Shown here: positions 12,301 through 25,152 of the stretch, piece after piece
Position numbering within the stretch: position 1 is the first letter of the stretch
Layout: the number at the start of each line of letters is the position of its first letter
Source of the DNA: Cacajao melanocephalus
Lineage: Eukaryota; Chordata; Mammalia; Primates; Pitheciidae
Length of the DNA stretch: 64,000 bases
Assembly (NCBI GenBank): GCA_963573385.1
Contig: CAUYLG010047291.1
Span: forward strand, 62,001 to 126,000
Reading direction: 5' to 3'
Program-made: the position numbers and the translations under genes
Notes under the pieces: generated by a model
Database searches by the model: none
What the model was told of the DNA's origin: nothing
Seen by the model: only the letters and a program-made list of their open reading frames with translations

Positions 12301-13839
12301 TGAATGATGTGTGTAACTGTGAAAATCAGTGTTAATAGCAAGCACACATTACTATTTACTACATAAATACTGCCTCTTGTTGATATTATTATTATTATTG
12401 TTATTGTAACGGGGTCAGGGCAGGACTAAGTTACAATCAGCGTCCTGCATCACTGAGGCCAGCTAGGGAGCATAGCTTGAGGAAGCCACAGACAAGCAGT
12501 ATCACCCTTTGGGCTTCACATTGTTTCCTTGTATTAGAAACAAAAGCATACAAAAGTTTGTTTTTTTTCCCCTCCTCTGACTGCCACTACCCTGTGTTTC
12601 ACAGAAACATCACAATTTACATTTCTATTGACAAGTTAGTGGTAAATTCATTTCATGGCACCAGGATCAGGGTACTGATATTACTTACATTAAGAAAAAA
12701 TTACTATTTATTAAGAGTCTCTTGGTTCATTAGCACAGCACTACATTCTAGACATTAAACAACCAGGGATGGTCTTGCCATTGAAGGAACTTTATTCCTT
12801 GGGCCCTGAGAAGAATTTCAAGCGCAAGAGTAACAAGAGATCAAGCTCTTGGCAAAGCCTTTGTGTCTCAGCTGAAACTGACAATCTGTGAGGACAAAGA
12901 ACATTGCTTATTTCGAGGTACCCACAGTTCTGTGAGAGTGCCTGATGTGCTGAGGAGTCTTCCTACACTCAAGGACTTCCCCTCTTTTCTCCTCTTGCAA
13001 AGTCTGAATTCGGCTCTCCTGGGTTTTTCTCTACAGTTTTTCTCATTGTAGGAGAAATGCTGGTTCACCAGCATGGTGAACCATGGGGGCAACGAGGCTT
13101 GGATAACAAATTATCAAGATATGTTTTTTCACCAGCCAGCTGTGATATGCTGGATGAAAACAATGAATTTTCCTTAAGAACATACCTAATATATTTTCCA
13201 CGCATTTTCCCACAAGGAACTAAAGCTAAGAAACCAAAGTTGGTACTAGAAAATTACAGTCACTGTCACACTACCCTCCCTCTTCTCTACCCCCACCCCT
13301 TTTTTGGTGATTTATTTATTCAATTGGATTGTCCAAAAGAAAAAAAAATTCAAAGGTACTTCTAAGAACCTGTTTATAAAGTATCCCATCATACATTCTC
13401 CAGAATATTTGACTTACTCTCTGCTTACCCCTTAGGTAGAGGAGACATGAATGACAAGAAGGGAGGGGGTGAGCGGACTGGGAAATGATTTGTTCTGATT
13501 CTAATGATTTAATAAAGAGTTTTATAAAACGCAGGTTAGCAATTTATAAATTCTATTTCATGTGTGGCTACAAAAGAATATAACTTTAAAAATTAAGAGT
13601 TTTGGTCTACAAATGCAGTAAATGTTTTAAATGCTATAAATGTTTAAAGTAAAGCTGATTTTGGTTTTCGCGAATAAGTGAATGATTTTAAATGGTCAGT
13701 GTTCTAAAAGTAAGAGAAACTGGAAACTCATGTTAATCTACTAGAGGTGTCATATTTTGAACTGGGAAATGAGGGCATGAAGAAATCTACAATTCAACTC
13801 TACTGATTAATTTCCTTACAAATGTATGGCATTAATGGC

Positions 13840-13990
13840 AATCTGATCAGTGGGCATCACCCAGGAATTTGTTCAGAAGCAGATTTCCAGGTCCCAGTAT
13901 GGAGAGCTGGACTCCACAAGTTGAGCAAAGGACCCAGGACTCTGCTTTGAACAAGCACCCTGAGCTGTGGAGACACCCACACCAAGTTCC
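13840..13990 (+). mobile_element. MER5A-like hAT fragment
   Basis: Text GGCATCACCCAGGAATTTGT followed by AGATTTCCAGGTCCCA resembles MER5A. It is diverged and the borders are unclear. Confidence 0.55.
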
Positions 13991-14154
13991 TTGGTACCAA
14001 ACACAAGTGCACTATGAACTAAAGGTGTTTATGATGTGACAGCCTGAACTGTGGATTTCAAACAGTGAAGGTGAGAACCTATTCTTAAACACAAGTCAGC
14101 ATGCCATCGCTGCCACAGAGGTAGAGATCTAAGAAACATTTCTTTTCTTTCTGA

Positions 14155-14486
<332 letters not shown>

Positions 14487-14889
14487 CCACAAAACCAAAG
14501 CACCACTCTCCTTCGTTTGCTTTGGAAATTCCTAACAGTCTCATGGTACATTTTCCAGATATTTGTTAGCAGTCCTAACTGCTCACAGGATACAGGACTT
14601 TATTTTCAGAAAAGCATCCTTCTTTAACCTCAGATGTTCACTGGCCTGGGACGGAGTATGTCAGCTGAGCATGGCGATAGCAAGATCAGTCTGGGGCCAA
14701 ACAGGCACTTGCAGCAAGGGCACTGGTGCTCGTATCATTTGCCAGTGAGAAGCCATTGCTCATGAGAGCCAGCCCATGTGCTCAGAGGAAATCTGGCCAC
14801 TTCTCCCGAGGACAGGAGTATGTTACGTGGCTGATAGCACAAGGACTGGATAAGTACCCCATGCAGCTATGGGTGGCAGCTGCAAGCTC

Positions 14890-15090
14890 AGCGTGACAGA
14901 GGAAACAACACAGGCTGTGAAGACGGCCAGCAGTTGGTTAGAATTCTTTCTCCTCCACTTATTAGCTGTGTGAAGCCTGAAGTTGTTTAACTTCTGAGCC
15001 TCAATTCCTTCACGAATAAAATCAGATAACATCACCTTCCCTTGTAGGTATGTTGTGTCAATGACTGATAATACATGTAAATTACACATA
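14890..15090 (+). mobile_element. MIR SINE
   Basis: CCACTTATTAGCTGTGTGAAG followed by CTTCTGAGCCTCAATTCCTTC fits MIR. Confidence 0.7.
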
Positions 15091-15468
15091 ACACTGTGTT
15101 CTCAATAAGTAGGAATTATTCATTTATTCCATTTGGATTCTCCATTTGGCACTGTACACTGTGTTAAGACAGTCAAGAAATTTCCTCGTGAAAATACCAA
15201 AACTACATTGTTTGCATTGACATCATAAATCAGATATTATCAAGCACTGTCTGATACTTTTGAATAAAACATTAGAGTTCAGAGGCAAGGAGAAACGGGA
15301 AGACTCGGCAATATTTCAAAAACAATTTAAAATTCCTCTAAAGGCAAATACTGATGACACACACACATATAATTATACTTTCTTTGGCTCTTTTGAAGGT
15401 GCTATGTTTTTAGGGCTAAAGTCCAAACAAAAGAACTCTAATTAGGCTAACTTTATTTTAAGACTTAC

Positions 15469-15608
15469 ACATATTCACTTTTCATAGGGGGCCAAGCTTG
15501 CAAAAGTAAAACCAAGTGCTGAAATTCAACCGCATGGTGGCTAGATTCCAGGAGCTCCATGAATAGACAGTAGCGGTTCTCTTCATTCTCGATGTCAGCT
15601 GTGTCTAC
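15469..15608 (-). CDS. NBAS: NBAS coding exon (probably exon 49), phase 0 to 2
   Basis: It reads VDTADIENEENRYCLFMELL, continues through ESSHHAVEFQHLVLLLQAWP and ends PMKSEY plus GT of a valine codon. The acceptor is TTCTTATTCCAG before GTAGACACA. Two GT dinucleotides overlap at the donor (ATGTGTAAGT). I chose ATGT followed by GTAAGT because it is the consensus site and is the only choice that makes GT plus the C of the next exon a Val codon. The exon is 140 bp. The acidic start followed by a hydrophobic helix (HLVLLLQAW) is conserved from memory of human NBAS, with Thr for Ile and AV for EA as local differences. The exon lies about 130 bp from where a plain open-frame search loses the signal. 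Predicted residues are 2145-2191. Confidence 0.95.
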
Positions 15609-16660
15609 CTGGAATAAGAAACACATACTTAAAGCTGGTGGCCAAGATACTGAATTGGTTTATAGAAGAATTCTACTTTGATTACGTTGATTAAACTTTT
15701 TTGAAAAGTTTTTACAATGTGTTAATATTCAACAACATCAGAAAAACAACCACCTCAAAAGCTCTATGCCTTACTCAATTTCAGATAATTACGTTAAAAA
15801 TTGTTTAGAACTCCAATCAGAGGAAGGTTCTAATTAGCTTTAACAAAATAAATTCAAACAAGCAGATGTCCATAGAACTGGCTTGTTGGCATTTAACATA
15901 TTTTAAGAGTCTGAATTGTTTTATTTGACATTATAATGTTTCACCATCCTCAACATTAGGTGATTATTCCAAATGAAATTCTAACTTTCATTAGAAAATT
16001 GCTAAACTTTTATGTTGTCTAGAAAATTTTTCTAATTTGAAAGATTTTACTAAAGTATATCTGTCATTGGGCTTCTTTTGCTATAAATCAAAATAGAATT
16101 AAACATCCTTTATTTATACCTCCATTTCTAATGCAAAAGTAGTCTCTGCCAAATACAAAACACCCATTTTTCCTTTCACTGAATAACTAAACGGTTTTTC
16201 TTTTACATTGAGGCAGTCCTAAAACAAATCACATCTCCAATGTCTCTGTGGATGAAAATGTATGCTATTTTAGGTCAAAAAACCGATTTAAGCATAAAAA
16301 TAAGCCAAAGTCTGGTTCTCTCATTTTCTAGCCTCAGCATAGATTCTTTCTATTTAGGTACACAGACATTCATGATGATGAGTTCATAATGATTTGGGTA
16401 CACAGACATTCAGATGATGAAACCTTGAAAGGATAATGAGAATGAATGGTTACCTGTATATATGCTAAATTGTCTGCACTAATGCATGTTTCCAAAACAT
16501 TTACTTTAATGGTCATTCTGGCTCTGATTCCAAGAAGCCATCTGAAAAGTCACACCATGAATTCCGCATTTTACAAAAGCTGGTATGTGCTATGAAATTA
16601 TTGCTAATTGCTATGAGAAGCCTTGCTCTTACAGTGACCCAACCAGATCCTTCAAAACCT

Positions 16661-16753
16661 GCCTTAAAAGCCCATGTCATTCTTCTATGGAATAATACCC
16701 CACAACCATTTTGTGGTTTTTTTTTTTTCTTTAAATAATTTCATAGTACAGTC
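16661..16753 (+). repeat. Dispersed duplication, copy 1 (donor-like)
   Basis: Text GCCTTAAAAGCCCATGTCAT through a T-run to ATAATTTCATAGTACAGT recurs almost unchanged at 17500-17585. This copy runs straight into a MIR-like stretch (to about 16880). Confidence 0.9.
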
Positions 16754-16900
16754 AGTTTACCCTTACAGCAGTTTTGTGCGGAGGACAGCACAGGTATCAG
16801 CAACCTCGCTTTACAGATGAGGAAACAGGCCAACTACCCTGGTGGCATGGCTAGCGAGTGACAGAGCCAACATATAGCTATAATCAAATCAGGATGTTCT
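16735..16900 (-). mobile_element. MIR SINE (reverse)
   Basis: CTTTACAGATGAGGAAACAG, then TGGCTAGCGAGTGACAGAGC is the reversed MIR core. Confidence 0.65.
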
Positions 16901-17079
16901 GAAACTAGAGGATTCAATAAGCTAGATAAGCTTTTAATATAAGGTTGGACCTTGAGTTGGAAATCTGACAATGTTGCATTGCCTATTTATAAAGGAACTT
17001 AAAAAACATAAAGAAAAACTCAAGACATCCATCCATCTGTAACTCTCTGCCCTCACCACCTTCACCTTGTCTCTAGCCT

Positions 17080-17620
17080 CAGGGTCTCTTTGAGGTTCCT
17101 TTCGTACATAAAATCATGTACACTCCCATCTCAGGAACTCTGATCTATTTCCTCTGCCAGATACACTCTTCCTTCAGATATCTGAGTGACTCACTCCCTC
17201 CTCACTTTCAAGTTTCTCAAATGTCATCTATCAGTCAAGGCCCTGTTTAACTGCCTTACCTACACGAGCACTGCTCCATGCCCGTCCATCTCCTTCAACC
17301 TGTTTCATTTTCCTTCTTAGCACTTACAACTACATGACATGCCATAAATTTACTTACTGCCTTTCTTCTTCCATAAGAAATGTAAGATTCCCTCTCTTCT
17401 TCCATAAGAAATGTTAGCTCCTTGAAAGAAGAGGCTATTTCTTTTTGTTCATTGGTCTATCTCCACTCTTTAAAATAATACCTGCTATTGTGAGCATATG
17501 CCTTAAAAGCCCATGCCATTCTTCTATGGAATAATAGCCCACAACCATGTTGTGTTTTTTTTTTAAAATAATTTCATAATACAGTAAGTACTTACTGAGT
17601 GAATAAATAAACTAATGAAT
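17080..17620 (+). mobile_element. L2 LINE 3' end
   Basis: L2-type text: CTCACTCCCTCCTCACTTTCA, then CAAATGTCATC, AGCACTTACAACTACATGAC and a tail with TGAATAAATAAACTAATGAA. A 32-bp tandem duplication of CTTCTTCCATAAGAAATGT occurs inside it near 17366-17415. It is interrupted by the copied segment at 17500. Confidence 0.7.
17500..17585 (+). repeat. Dispersed duplication, copy 2 (inserted in L2-like sequence)
   Basis: Near-identical to 16661-16753, with a shorter T-run. It interrupts an L2-like 3' end, whose tail (AAGTACTTACTGAGTGAATA) continues after 17585. The layout suggests a copied insertion about 840 bp away. Confidence 0.88.
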
Positions 17621-18687
17621 GGACAGACATATGAATGATAATTTATCACTTATAAAATAATTTCGTATAAATTATATTAAATACAAATGGAGTTGCCATA
17701 AAGTTGTGGCTGGTTTCATTATTAGAGATTAATGTAAGATTTAAAGAGAAAATGATATTGCCAAGAGAGAAATTACTATTAAATTAAAAAACTGGACAAA
17801 AGATGGCAGGTTTGCTAACATTACATCTACATAAACGATACTTTGTGACTGTTAAGTGATTTCACTAAAGTCCCTCTGTTTGGGCATCACATCTGAAAAA
17901 TGGGTTCCAAAAATGTAGATGTCTCAGAAGTTTTGCTAGCCTTTTCTTTCTGCAGCATAATCTCAGTGTCTACATGAGAGTTTATCTGCAGGAAAGGTTT
18001 GTACTTAAGAAGTATTTAAAATCCATTGTATGAAATGTTTCTGATGTTCCTAGCAGTGTCAATATTCCAACTACCATAAATAAATGCAGTATAATGAGTA
18101 ACAAGTAGTTTCTCCTTTTTATGAAATATACACTTTATATGGGTTATTTTCTGTATGTGATGTAGTGCATGAAAAGGAAGAGATTAAAAATAAAAGAATC
18201 ATGTTTTCAATAGCATCTAAATTTACTCCTTTTCAGAAATTGTAATATACATTTTGAGGATATGAGCTATATCATAAGGGAAGGAAAGGGAACAGAAACT
18301 ATAAACTAAATGTTTATATTTGTTTTTATAATAGTGTGGAAATAGTTTCCATGTATAAAATGCATTTGATAATAAATTCTTTATTGTATAGTACCTTTCC
18401 CAAATGTACACAGTCTTTTTAAGAGTATGTCTTTGTCAGAAAATGTTTTCTTCTAATGTCCACTACTCATTTCAACTTTTAGTAACTTATTTTTCAGAGC
18501 CTTGAATCCCATATCTAAACTACAAATGTGAAAAATACAGCAACTTACGTAATTATCCATTTTGTGCATGCATGCTTGCAAACTCCATCATATCAAAAAG
18601 GGTTTCAAGCAAGTTACACAGCTCTTAAGAAAGCAGTTTTAAATCTGCTACCACTGTAGCTGCTACCTTCTATGAGAGAAGAAATTT

Positions 18688-19060
18688 GGCCTAAAAATGG
18701 ACTTCAGCACATATTTTTTTAAAAAGATGATAAAGAATATACTTGGTTAAATAATTGTTACATACCTTGAAATATAACAAGTGTTAATCTAAGATAGTGT
18801 CCACATATTAAAATATCTAAAAAAAGGAATGTCAATATTATCTTCTTTATTATGTCCTTTAAGGTTTTTGCAATAAATTCTGGTGAATTCTGAAGAAGAA
18901 AATGGGCCTGAAAATAGACTTGAGCATATATTTTTTAAAAAACGTAATAAATAATATACTTGATTGGATAACCATTAAATACTTTGATATATAACAAGTG
19001 CAAACCTAAGATTTGTGTCCACAAATTCAAAAATTCAAAATGAATTTTCATGAAAAGAAA
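18688..19060 (+). repeat. Old tandem duplication with about 217-bp period
   Basis: GGCCTAAAAATGGACTTCAG and the following 140 or so bases (18688-18840) recur at 18905-19060 as GGCCTGAAAATAGACTTGAG. Both copies include an ATATAACAAGTG stretch and GTGTCCACA. Identity by eye is about 80%. Confidence 0.8.
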
Positions 19061-20393
19061 GATAAAAGGTAAAGGGTTCCCAGTCTGAACAACATGGCTT
19101 ATCCACCTCTCTCTGCTCCTCTGCAAACCACAACTATAAATTACAGGAGTAATAAAAGAGATAGTGAAGGGAAAATTCTGAAGAGTGGTAAAAAGAAAGG
19201 ACATTAGCTTGGAGCTGCAAGCCTGAAGAACATGGTATTCAGTCTCCCCAGCCAAAAAAAAAAAAAAAAAGAAAGCCCACCCAGACCTAGTATTTCCCAA
19301 CTCTGGACCTAGGAACAAAACAGAGCTCAAGTCAGCTCATTTGCATTCAGAATCCCAGAAGAAAAGGAGGAAGAGGGTAGAGCTAAAAGATATAAGACAT
19401 ATCTAAAAACTTCCAAAATTTGGTAGAAGACACAAACCTACAGATTCAAGAAGCTAAATTATTCCCAAACAGGACAAACCCAAAGAAATTCATGCCAAGT
19501 TATACCACAATTTGAAATTTGAAAAGTAGGTAGAAAAGGAAAAATTTTGAAAGCAGACAGAACAACGTTATCTATTGGAGAATATTAAGATGAATAATAA
19601 TGGATTCATTATCCAAAATGATGGAGGCCAGAAGGAAGTGTCGTAGTTTTTCAAATGTTGAAAGAAAAGAACTGTTAATTATAAATTCTTTATCTGGCAA
19701 AACTATTCTTTAGGAAAAAAAGAAAATGAAAACATTCTCAGACAGACAAATTAAAATAACCTGTCACTAATAGCACTCATCTTAAATATTGGCTAAAGAA
19801 ATTTCTTCAAACAGAAATAAAATGATGAAAGAAAGAACTATGAAGTATCAGAAGGAAGAACAAAAAGAACAAAAATATGGGTAAATACAGTAGACTATTC
19901 TTTTCTGTATACATTTTCTAAATCATATTTGATGATCAGAACAAAAATCATATACCATGTGATATTCAAGACAATATTTAAAAGTGGGGAGGGTAAAGGG
20001 ACTGACCCTAATATGGAAGTGAGATTTCCATATTACATGCCAAGGCCAGGATATCCACTCCTGTCACTCCTGTTCAGCACCATACTGAAAGATCTAGCCA
20101 CTACAATAAAGTAAGAAAATGAAATAAAAGACACAAAAATTGGAAAGAAAAAATAAAATTCTATCTGAAGATAAACTGTCCATACAGAAAATTCCAAGAA
20201 ATCTCACACACATACAATAAAAACCCCAAAACTAAGAAACAAGTCAGGAATGTCATAGGATACAAGATCAATATATAAAAATCAATCACATTGGTATATA
20301 CTAACAATAAATATGTGAAAAACAAAAATAAACATGTATCATTTATAATTGCTCCAAAGAAAATAAATTATTTACATGTATAGAATCTGCATC

Positions 20394-20590
20394 TGCTATG
20401 GTTTGAGTGTCTCTTCCAAAATTCATGTTGAAATTTAATTGCCACTGTCATAGGATTATGTGGTAAGATATTCAAGCGGTGATCAGGTAATGAGAGTGAT
20501 GCTCTGAATAGATTAAGGCTCAGCTAAGGACTGCGCTAGTTTTTCTGGGAATGAGTTCCTGATTTAAAAAAAAAAAGTTCCACCCTGCCC
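20394..20590 (+). mobile_element. MaLR LTR fragment (MLT1-like), diverged
   Basis: It opens TGCTATGGTTTGAGTGTCTC, a MLT/MST-type LTR start, and continues with decayed LTR text to an A-run near 20575. The end is uncertain. Confidence 0.65.
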
Positions 20591-20775
20591 TCTATTGCTG
20601 GGTAAACAAAGTCATTCACAAAAGGTTACATACATACTGTCTGATTCCATTTATGTAATGTTTTCGATATAACATTTTAGAAATGGAAAAAAGATTAATG
20701 GTGGCCAGGGGTTAGGGATGGGCTGGATGTGATCATAAAAGGGATCCTTACGTTGCTGGAACTACACAGTATCTT

Positions 20776-21473
20776 TGTTAGAGTGGGTAACTAGGCAGAC
20801 ATGAGCAGAGTAGGAGAGGAAAGGGACCCCACTGCCGTAACACCAAGAATGTCAGGTGAGCACCAGGTGATGGTCAAGTGGTTGTTAGACAGTCTCTCTA
20901 AAATAGTAATTGGTTGCAGCCAATACCAGAGAAAGGCAGTCTCCCAGCAGATAGAAAACTCCTGAGGCTGGTGATCAGCAGCTTCCTGATTAGATCTCAG
21001 GAGCTGGTTGAGCGGGCTCAAGCATGCATAAGAGGCCAAATGCTGGAGTTTAACTGGTCTGTGACCATCTTCTAGGAACACTACACAAGTAAGAAAAGAA
21101 TGCCTCAAGTGAGTACGCATACAACTCCAGTAAACACACTGTGCCCACAGCCCCTCCCAAGGGCTGGCAGGCCACAGAGCATGTGAACAGCTCATGCCAA
21201 GGAAAAATCAAAGGAGACACACAAAACCCCAGAAGCATGCCAACATGTAAACCCCCAAGTCAAAGGTCAAGCAGGGTACTTGAATCTCTTAAGTTGTCTG
21301 CTTGGCTTTCTTCCAAGTGTACTTTACTTCCTTTCATTCTTGCTCTAAAACTTTTTAATAAGCTCTCACTCATGCTCAGACATTTGCCTCAGTCTCCCTC
21401 TGCCTTGTGCCCTTTGGATGAGTTCTTTAAGAAGGCAAGAACCGAGTTGCTGCAAAGCCGTACGGACTTGAAA
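20776..21473 (+). mobile_element. Solo LTR of a class I endogenous retrovirus (MER52/MER41-like), about 700 bp
   Basis: It begins TGTTAGAGTGGGTAACTAGG. It has an AATAAG-like polyadenylation region near 21357 followed by an R/U5-like stretch ending at about TACGGACTTGAAA. ATCTT flanks it at 20771-20775 and 21474-21478, and the L1ME tail reads continuously when it is removed. It holds no coding region; the frames of 119-134 codons here are chance. The family name is from memory; ERV1 class is likelier than the exact subfamily. Confidence 0.75.
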
Positions 21474-21486
21474 ATCTTGACTATGG

Positions 21487-21640
21487 TGCTGGCTATATGA
21501 ACCTATACAGGTATGAAACTGTATAGCACTAAATTCACACAAACACACACAAATGAGTACAAGTGCTGGATATATGAACCTATACAGGTATGAAACTGTA
21601 CAGAACTAAATTCACACAAACACACACGAATGAGTACAAG
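21487..21640 (+). repeat. Tandem duplication, two copies of a 77-bp unit
   Basis: Units at 21487-21563 and 21564-21640 differ at only a few positions. The unit starts TGCTGG and ends GAGTACAAG. It lies in the tail of an L1ME fragment, whose consensus as I know it has the unit once. Confidence 0.92.
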
Positions 21641-24600
21641 TAAAACTTGAAAATTCTGAATAAAATCAGCAAATTGTATCAATGTCAATATCCTGGCTGG
21701 ATATTACACTGTAGTTTTGCAAAATGTTACCATTAGGGGAAACTAGGCAAAGTGCACAAGAGATCTCTCTGTATTACTTCTTACAACTGGATATGAATCT
21801 ATAATTATCTCAATAAAAATCTAAATTTTGAAAAGGAGGATGAAAATGAATGCAATCAGAATACACTTCACAGAGGAAAATGCTTATTCAAACAAAAAGC
21901 AGAAAACAAACTAAATCATGATGTAAAAATAAAGATGAATATGAAGGATACAATTTGAGGGGTAAAAACCTGTACACAGTATAATTCGTGTAAAGCATGC
22001 AGCAGAAAGATGACTACATCTATATTTAATAAAATGTTTACATTTGGATGACAGATCTGTTGGTGATTATCACTCTTGGCTTCCTTTTTGTACTTTCCTT
22101 GGTTTAACATGCATTGTTTTCATAATTGGAGGTTTCTGTTTGTTTAAAGAAAGAAATATACACAAGAACCATAGGAAACTGGCATGCCTGTTCAACAGAT
22201 GGGTCTGTATTTTGTGACTTAGCCTTCCTTTATCAAACCATAAAATAGCTTTATAAACGATCAATTATGGCAAAAACAAAAAAAGATATAACACCAAACA
22301 AAATGAAATAAAATATAGAGCTTTTCCAAATCTACTGCCCACTAAGGATCCAGTCACTGACCCCAATTTAAACATAAAAATAAGAAGGTTTGCTTGTAAC
22401 TTAGGGGTGGACGAGAAACTAAGTTTGAATTTTAGTCAACAGTGTTATAAACAGGTCTCAACGCTGTATATAAGAACTCTCACAATTTAGTGGCTATTAG
22501 GTAGAACTGTACAGAGGCTTCCTCGGTGACAAAGTATAAACATATATTTTACATAGCAAAAGTCATACAATCCTAGTTTTTCATTCCAACCCTCACCTGC
22601 TTGCTCCCCCTTGCCACTTAAAATACCTATGTAATCTGGTGTAAACAGCATAGCCTAGGTCTGAGTTTCTTTATCTGTAAGATGTGCTAATGACATCTAC
22701 TTCACAGGGTCATATTCATTCAATTCCACAAATATTTACTGAGCATCTACTTTTTGTACTAGAGATACAATGATCAGAAAGATGACCATTCAATTTGTGA
22801 GAATTAAGCAAGACAAAGCCTGATAAATTAGACATATAGACAATCCTCAATTAATGATAAGGTTATGTCTTCCAGTTCCATGAGGAGTTTTCTGTCTCAT
22901 GCCACACACCACTGAAAGGGAAATTCTAGCCCTCTCGTTACTATCAGCTTCAGTTCTAAACATCTTGCCCCAATCTACTCCCTGTAATGGTACTTCCTCC
23001 CATTACTATGTTCTTAACCTGTAACTTGTCCTTCTGTCTATGTTGACCTACTCTGATATTAAGGACTTAATGTGTTCCTCTGACTACAACCATCTGCATT
23101 ACCCCATCTCAAACATCCGTCTCAATTCAACTCAGCTTCTGGAATAAAAAAGTCAAATGCTCTCCATGTTCCCTTTTAGTTTTGCTGAAACTGCAAACTG
23201 TTTTGCATATGATTATGCAAATGAACATATGATTCAAAGGGAGGGTCCTTTTCCATGAGAAGCAGATTATAGACACTGTCAGTCTAGGCAAATCAGCTGT
23301 CTTCATATATAGTGAGACATATAAAAATGAACATATACAAAGTAGACATTTCTACTCTCCTCATTTAAGTCATACAAAACCACAGGAAGAAGGTGTTACT
23401 TTGCTCTGCAAGCATAGTTAACTTGGATATTTAAGAAAAGGCCTTAGCTCTCTAGTAAATATTTGGTAAATGAATGCTCATTTTATATTTAGTTTCACAT
23501 GAATGTTTAAGGTATGCATATATCATATTTTATGATCTTCACTTTAATACATGAGTACCTGACTCAGGTGGTAGTTAGACGGCTTTTATTGTAACACATT
23601 CAATTTGATAAAGGTCTTAGACATATAGTTTATAGTGCTATAAGAAGAGCGAAGTTAACCTGAGATCAGGAAGTGGACAAGGTGGCACACGAGAAAGAAT
23701 CTGAGGGAAGAGTAGCATTTGGACGTGTAGAGGTGAGGGAGAAAAAGGAAGACTGGGTAGAGATGAGGGGAGTCAACAGAGGGATGCTGAGTAGCAGTTT
23801 GCGGCTCATGAAGGTGAACTGTGGTTGAGGCAGTAAATGAAGCGTGCTGGGGCCAGAACATGAGGACGACTGCACACTTGGGAACATTGTATATGTTCCA
23901 AACATAGAAAATATTGACACCAGTTCCTCTGAGTTTTAGTTATAATTAAATCCTAGTGGTCAGCAGGGAATATGGAGCAAAAGAAATGATCCATATACAT
24001 TTCCTGCAAAACAGTACAATACAAATGATCATGTTTTCTACTTATTTTCTCAAAGATAGCTTTGGCCCAATGTATGCACATACTACTGCTAATATTGCTC
24101 ACTAAGAGTTAGAAAAATTAACCTTAAGTTGAAGAAACAACTATGTCGTAAATCTAACAAATTATCTGCAAAAAATTGGAGAAGGAATTATTGGCTTCAC
24201 AAAAAATGAAACAAATGGGTCTCAGAGGCTTCCTGAAGTTCTGAGAACATGTGATTAGTATGCATATCACAGAAATTTGAATTCTCTAAAATACTTGAAA
24301 ATAAGGCACCTGGCTTAGCGTTGATGTTGACCTAGAAAAGAATCAAATTCTCCCTCTTCTAGGAATTAGTATAGTACCTATAAATTATATAGGTTCCAAG
24401 CATCTAAATATATTTAATGAAAGTAAGAGGAGTACAAGGAACTCACATAATTCTCCAGGTAGTTACAACGGGAAATTACTATAGAATATATTTTAATGTG
24501 GAAATTACAGGTAGTTATCAAATGCTTCAACATATTTCACTACAGGAATTATAAATGATAAAAGGTAAATTTGATTAATACATGGCTTTCAAAAAATGAT

Positions 24601-24847
24601 GATAAAGCCAAAATAATACAGAAAAATGTTTATTTTGAAGACATTACTGACCTTGAGGCTTGGTTTTTTTTTTCTCCCTCTTCCATAGGACAGAGATAAC
24701 AAATACTTATATGATGGTTGTGAATATTAAATAATGAGAATAAAGTAGCTGGCAAAGACTGACGCATAGTAGGCACACAATAAATGACAGGTATTACTTA
24801 TATTATCATCCATATAATGTGCCAAACATTTAAATCAGAAAGCTGCA

Positions 24848-25152
24848 TTTTTTTTTTTTTCAAGACAGGGTCTCACTCCATTACCCAAGCTGGAGTGCTG
24901 TGGCATGAATCAGGGCTCACTGTAGCCTGAACCTTCTGGGCTCAAGTGACCCCCTCCTCCCGCCTCAGCCTCCCAAGTAGTTGAGACCACAGGCACACGC
25001 CACCAGGCCTGGCTAATTGTTTTATTTTTTATTGTAGAGATGGAGTCTCCTTATGTTGCTCAGGCTGCTCTTGAACTCCTGGGCTCAAGTAATCCTCCTG
25101 CCTCGGCCTCCCAGAGTGCTGGGCTTACAAGCATGAGCCAATGTGCCTGGCC
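24848..25152 (-). mobile_element. Alu SINE, old AluJ-like, full length
   Basis: Runs from a T-tract through both arms in reverse to GTGCCTGGCC at 25152. Diagnostic older spellings such as CTGGGCTCAAGTGA support an AluJ assignment. Flanks AAAGCTGCA and AAAGGCTGA look like a decayed target-site duplication. It is sense with respect to NBAS. Confidence 0.92.

Larger units (their letters stand above)
19060..21833 (+). mobile_element. L1 LINE, old L1M (L1ME-type) fragments
   Basis: Sense L1 text: GGAGGCCAGAAGGAAGTG near 19625, reverse-transcriptase-region remnants around 20150-20380, and an L1ME-like 3' tail at 20590-20775 and 21474-21833. It is interrupted by two LTRs and carries a 77-bp tandem duplication in its tail. 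No intact frame remains. The start coordinate is approximate. Confidence 0.75.

Noticed and set aside
20791..21500. Frames of 119 and 134 codons
   Set aside because: Inside the ERV1-type solo LTR and adjacent L1 tail; LTRs here have no coding role.
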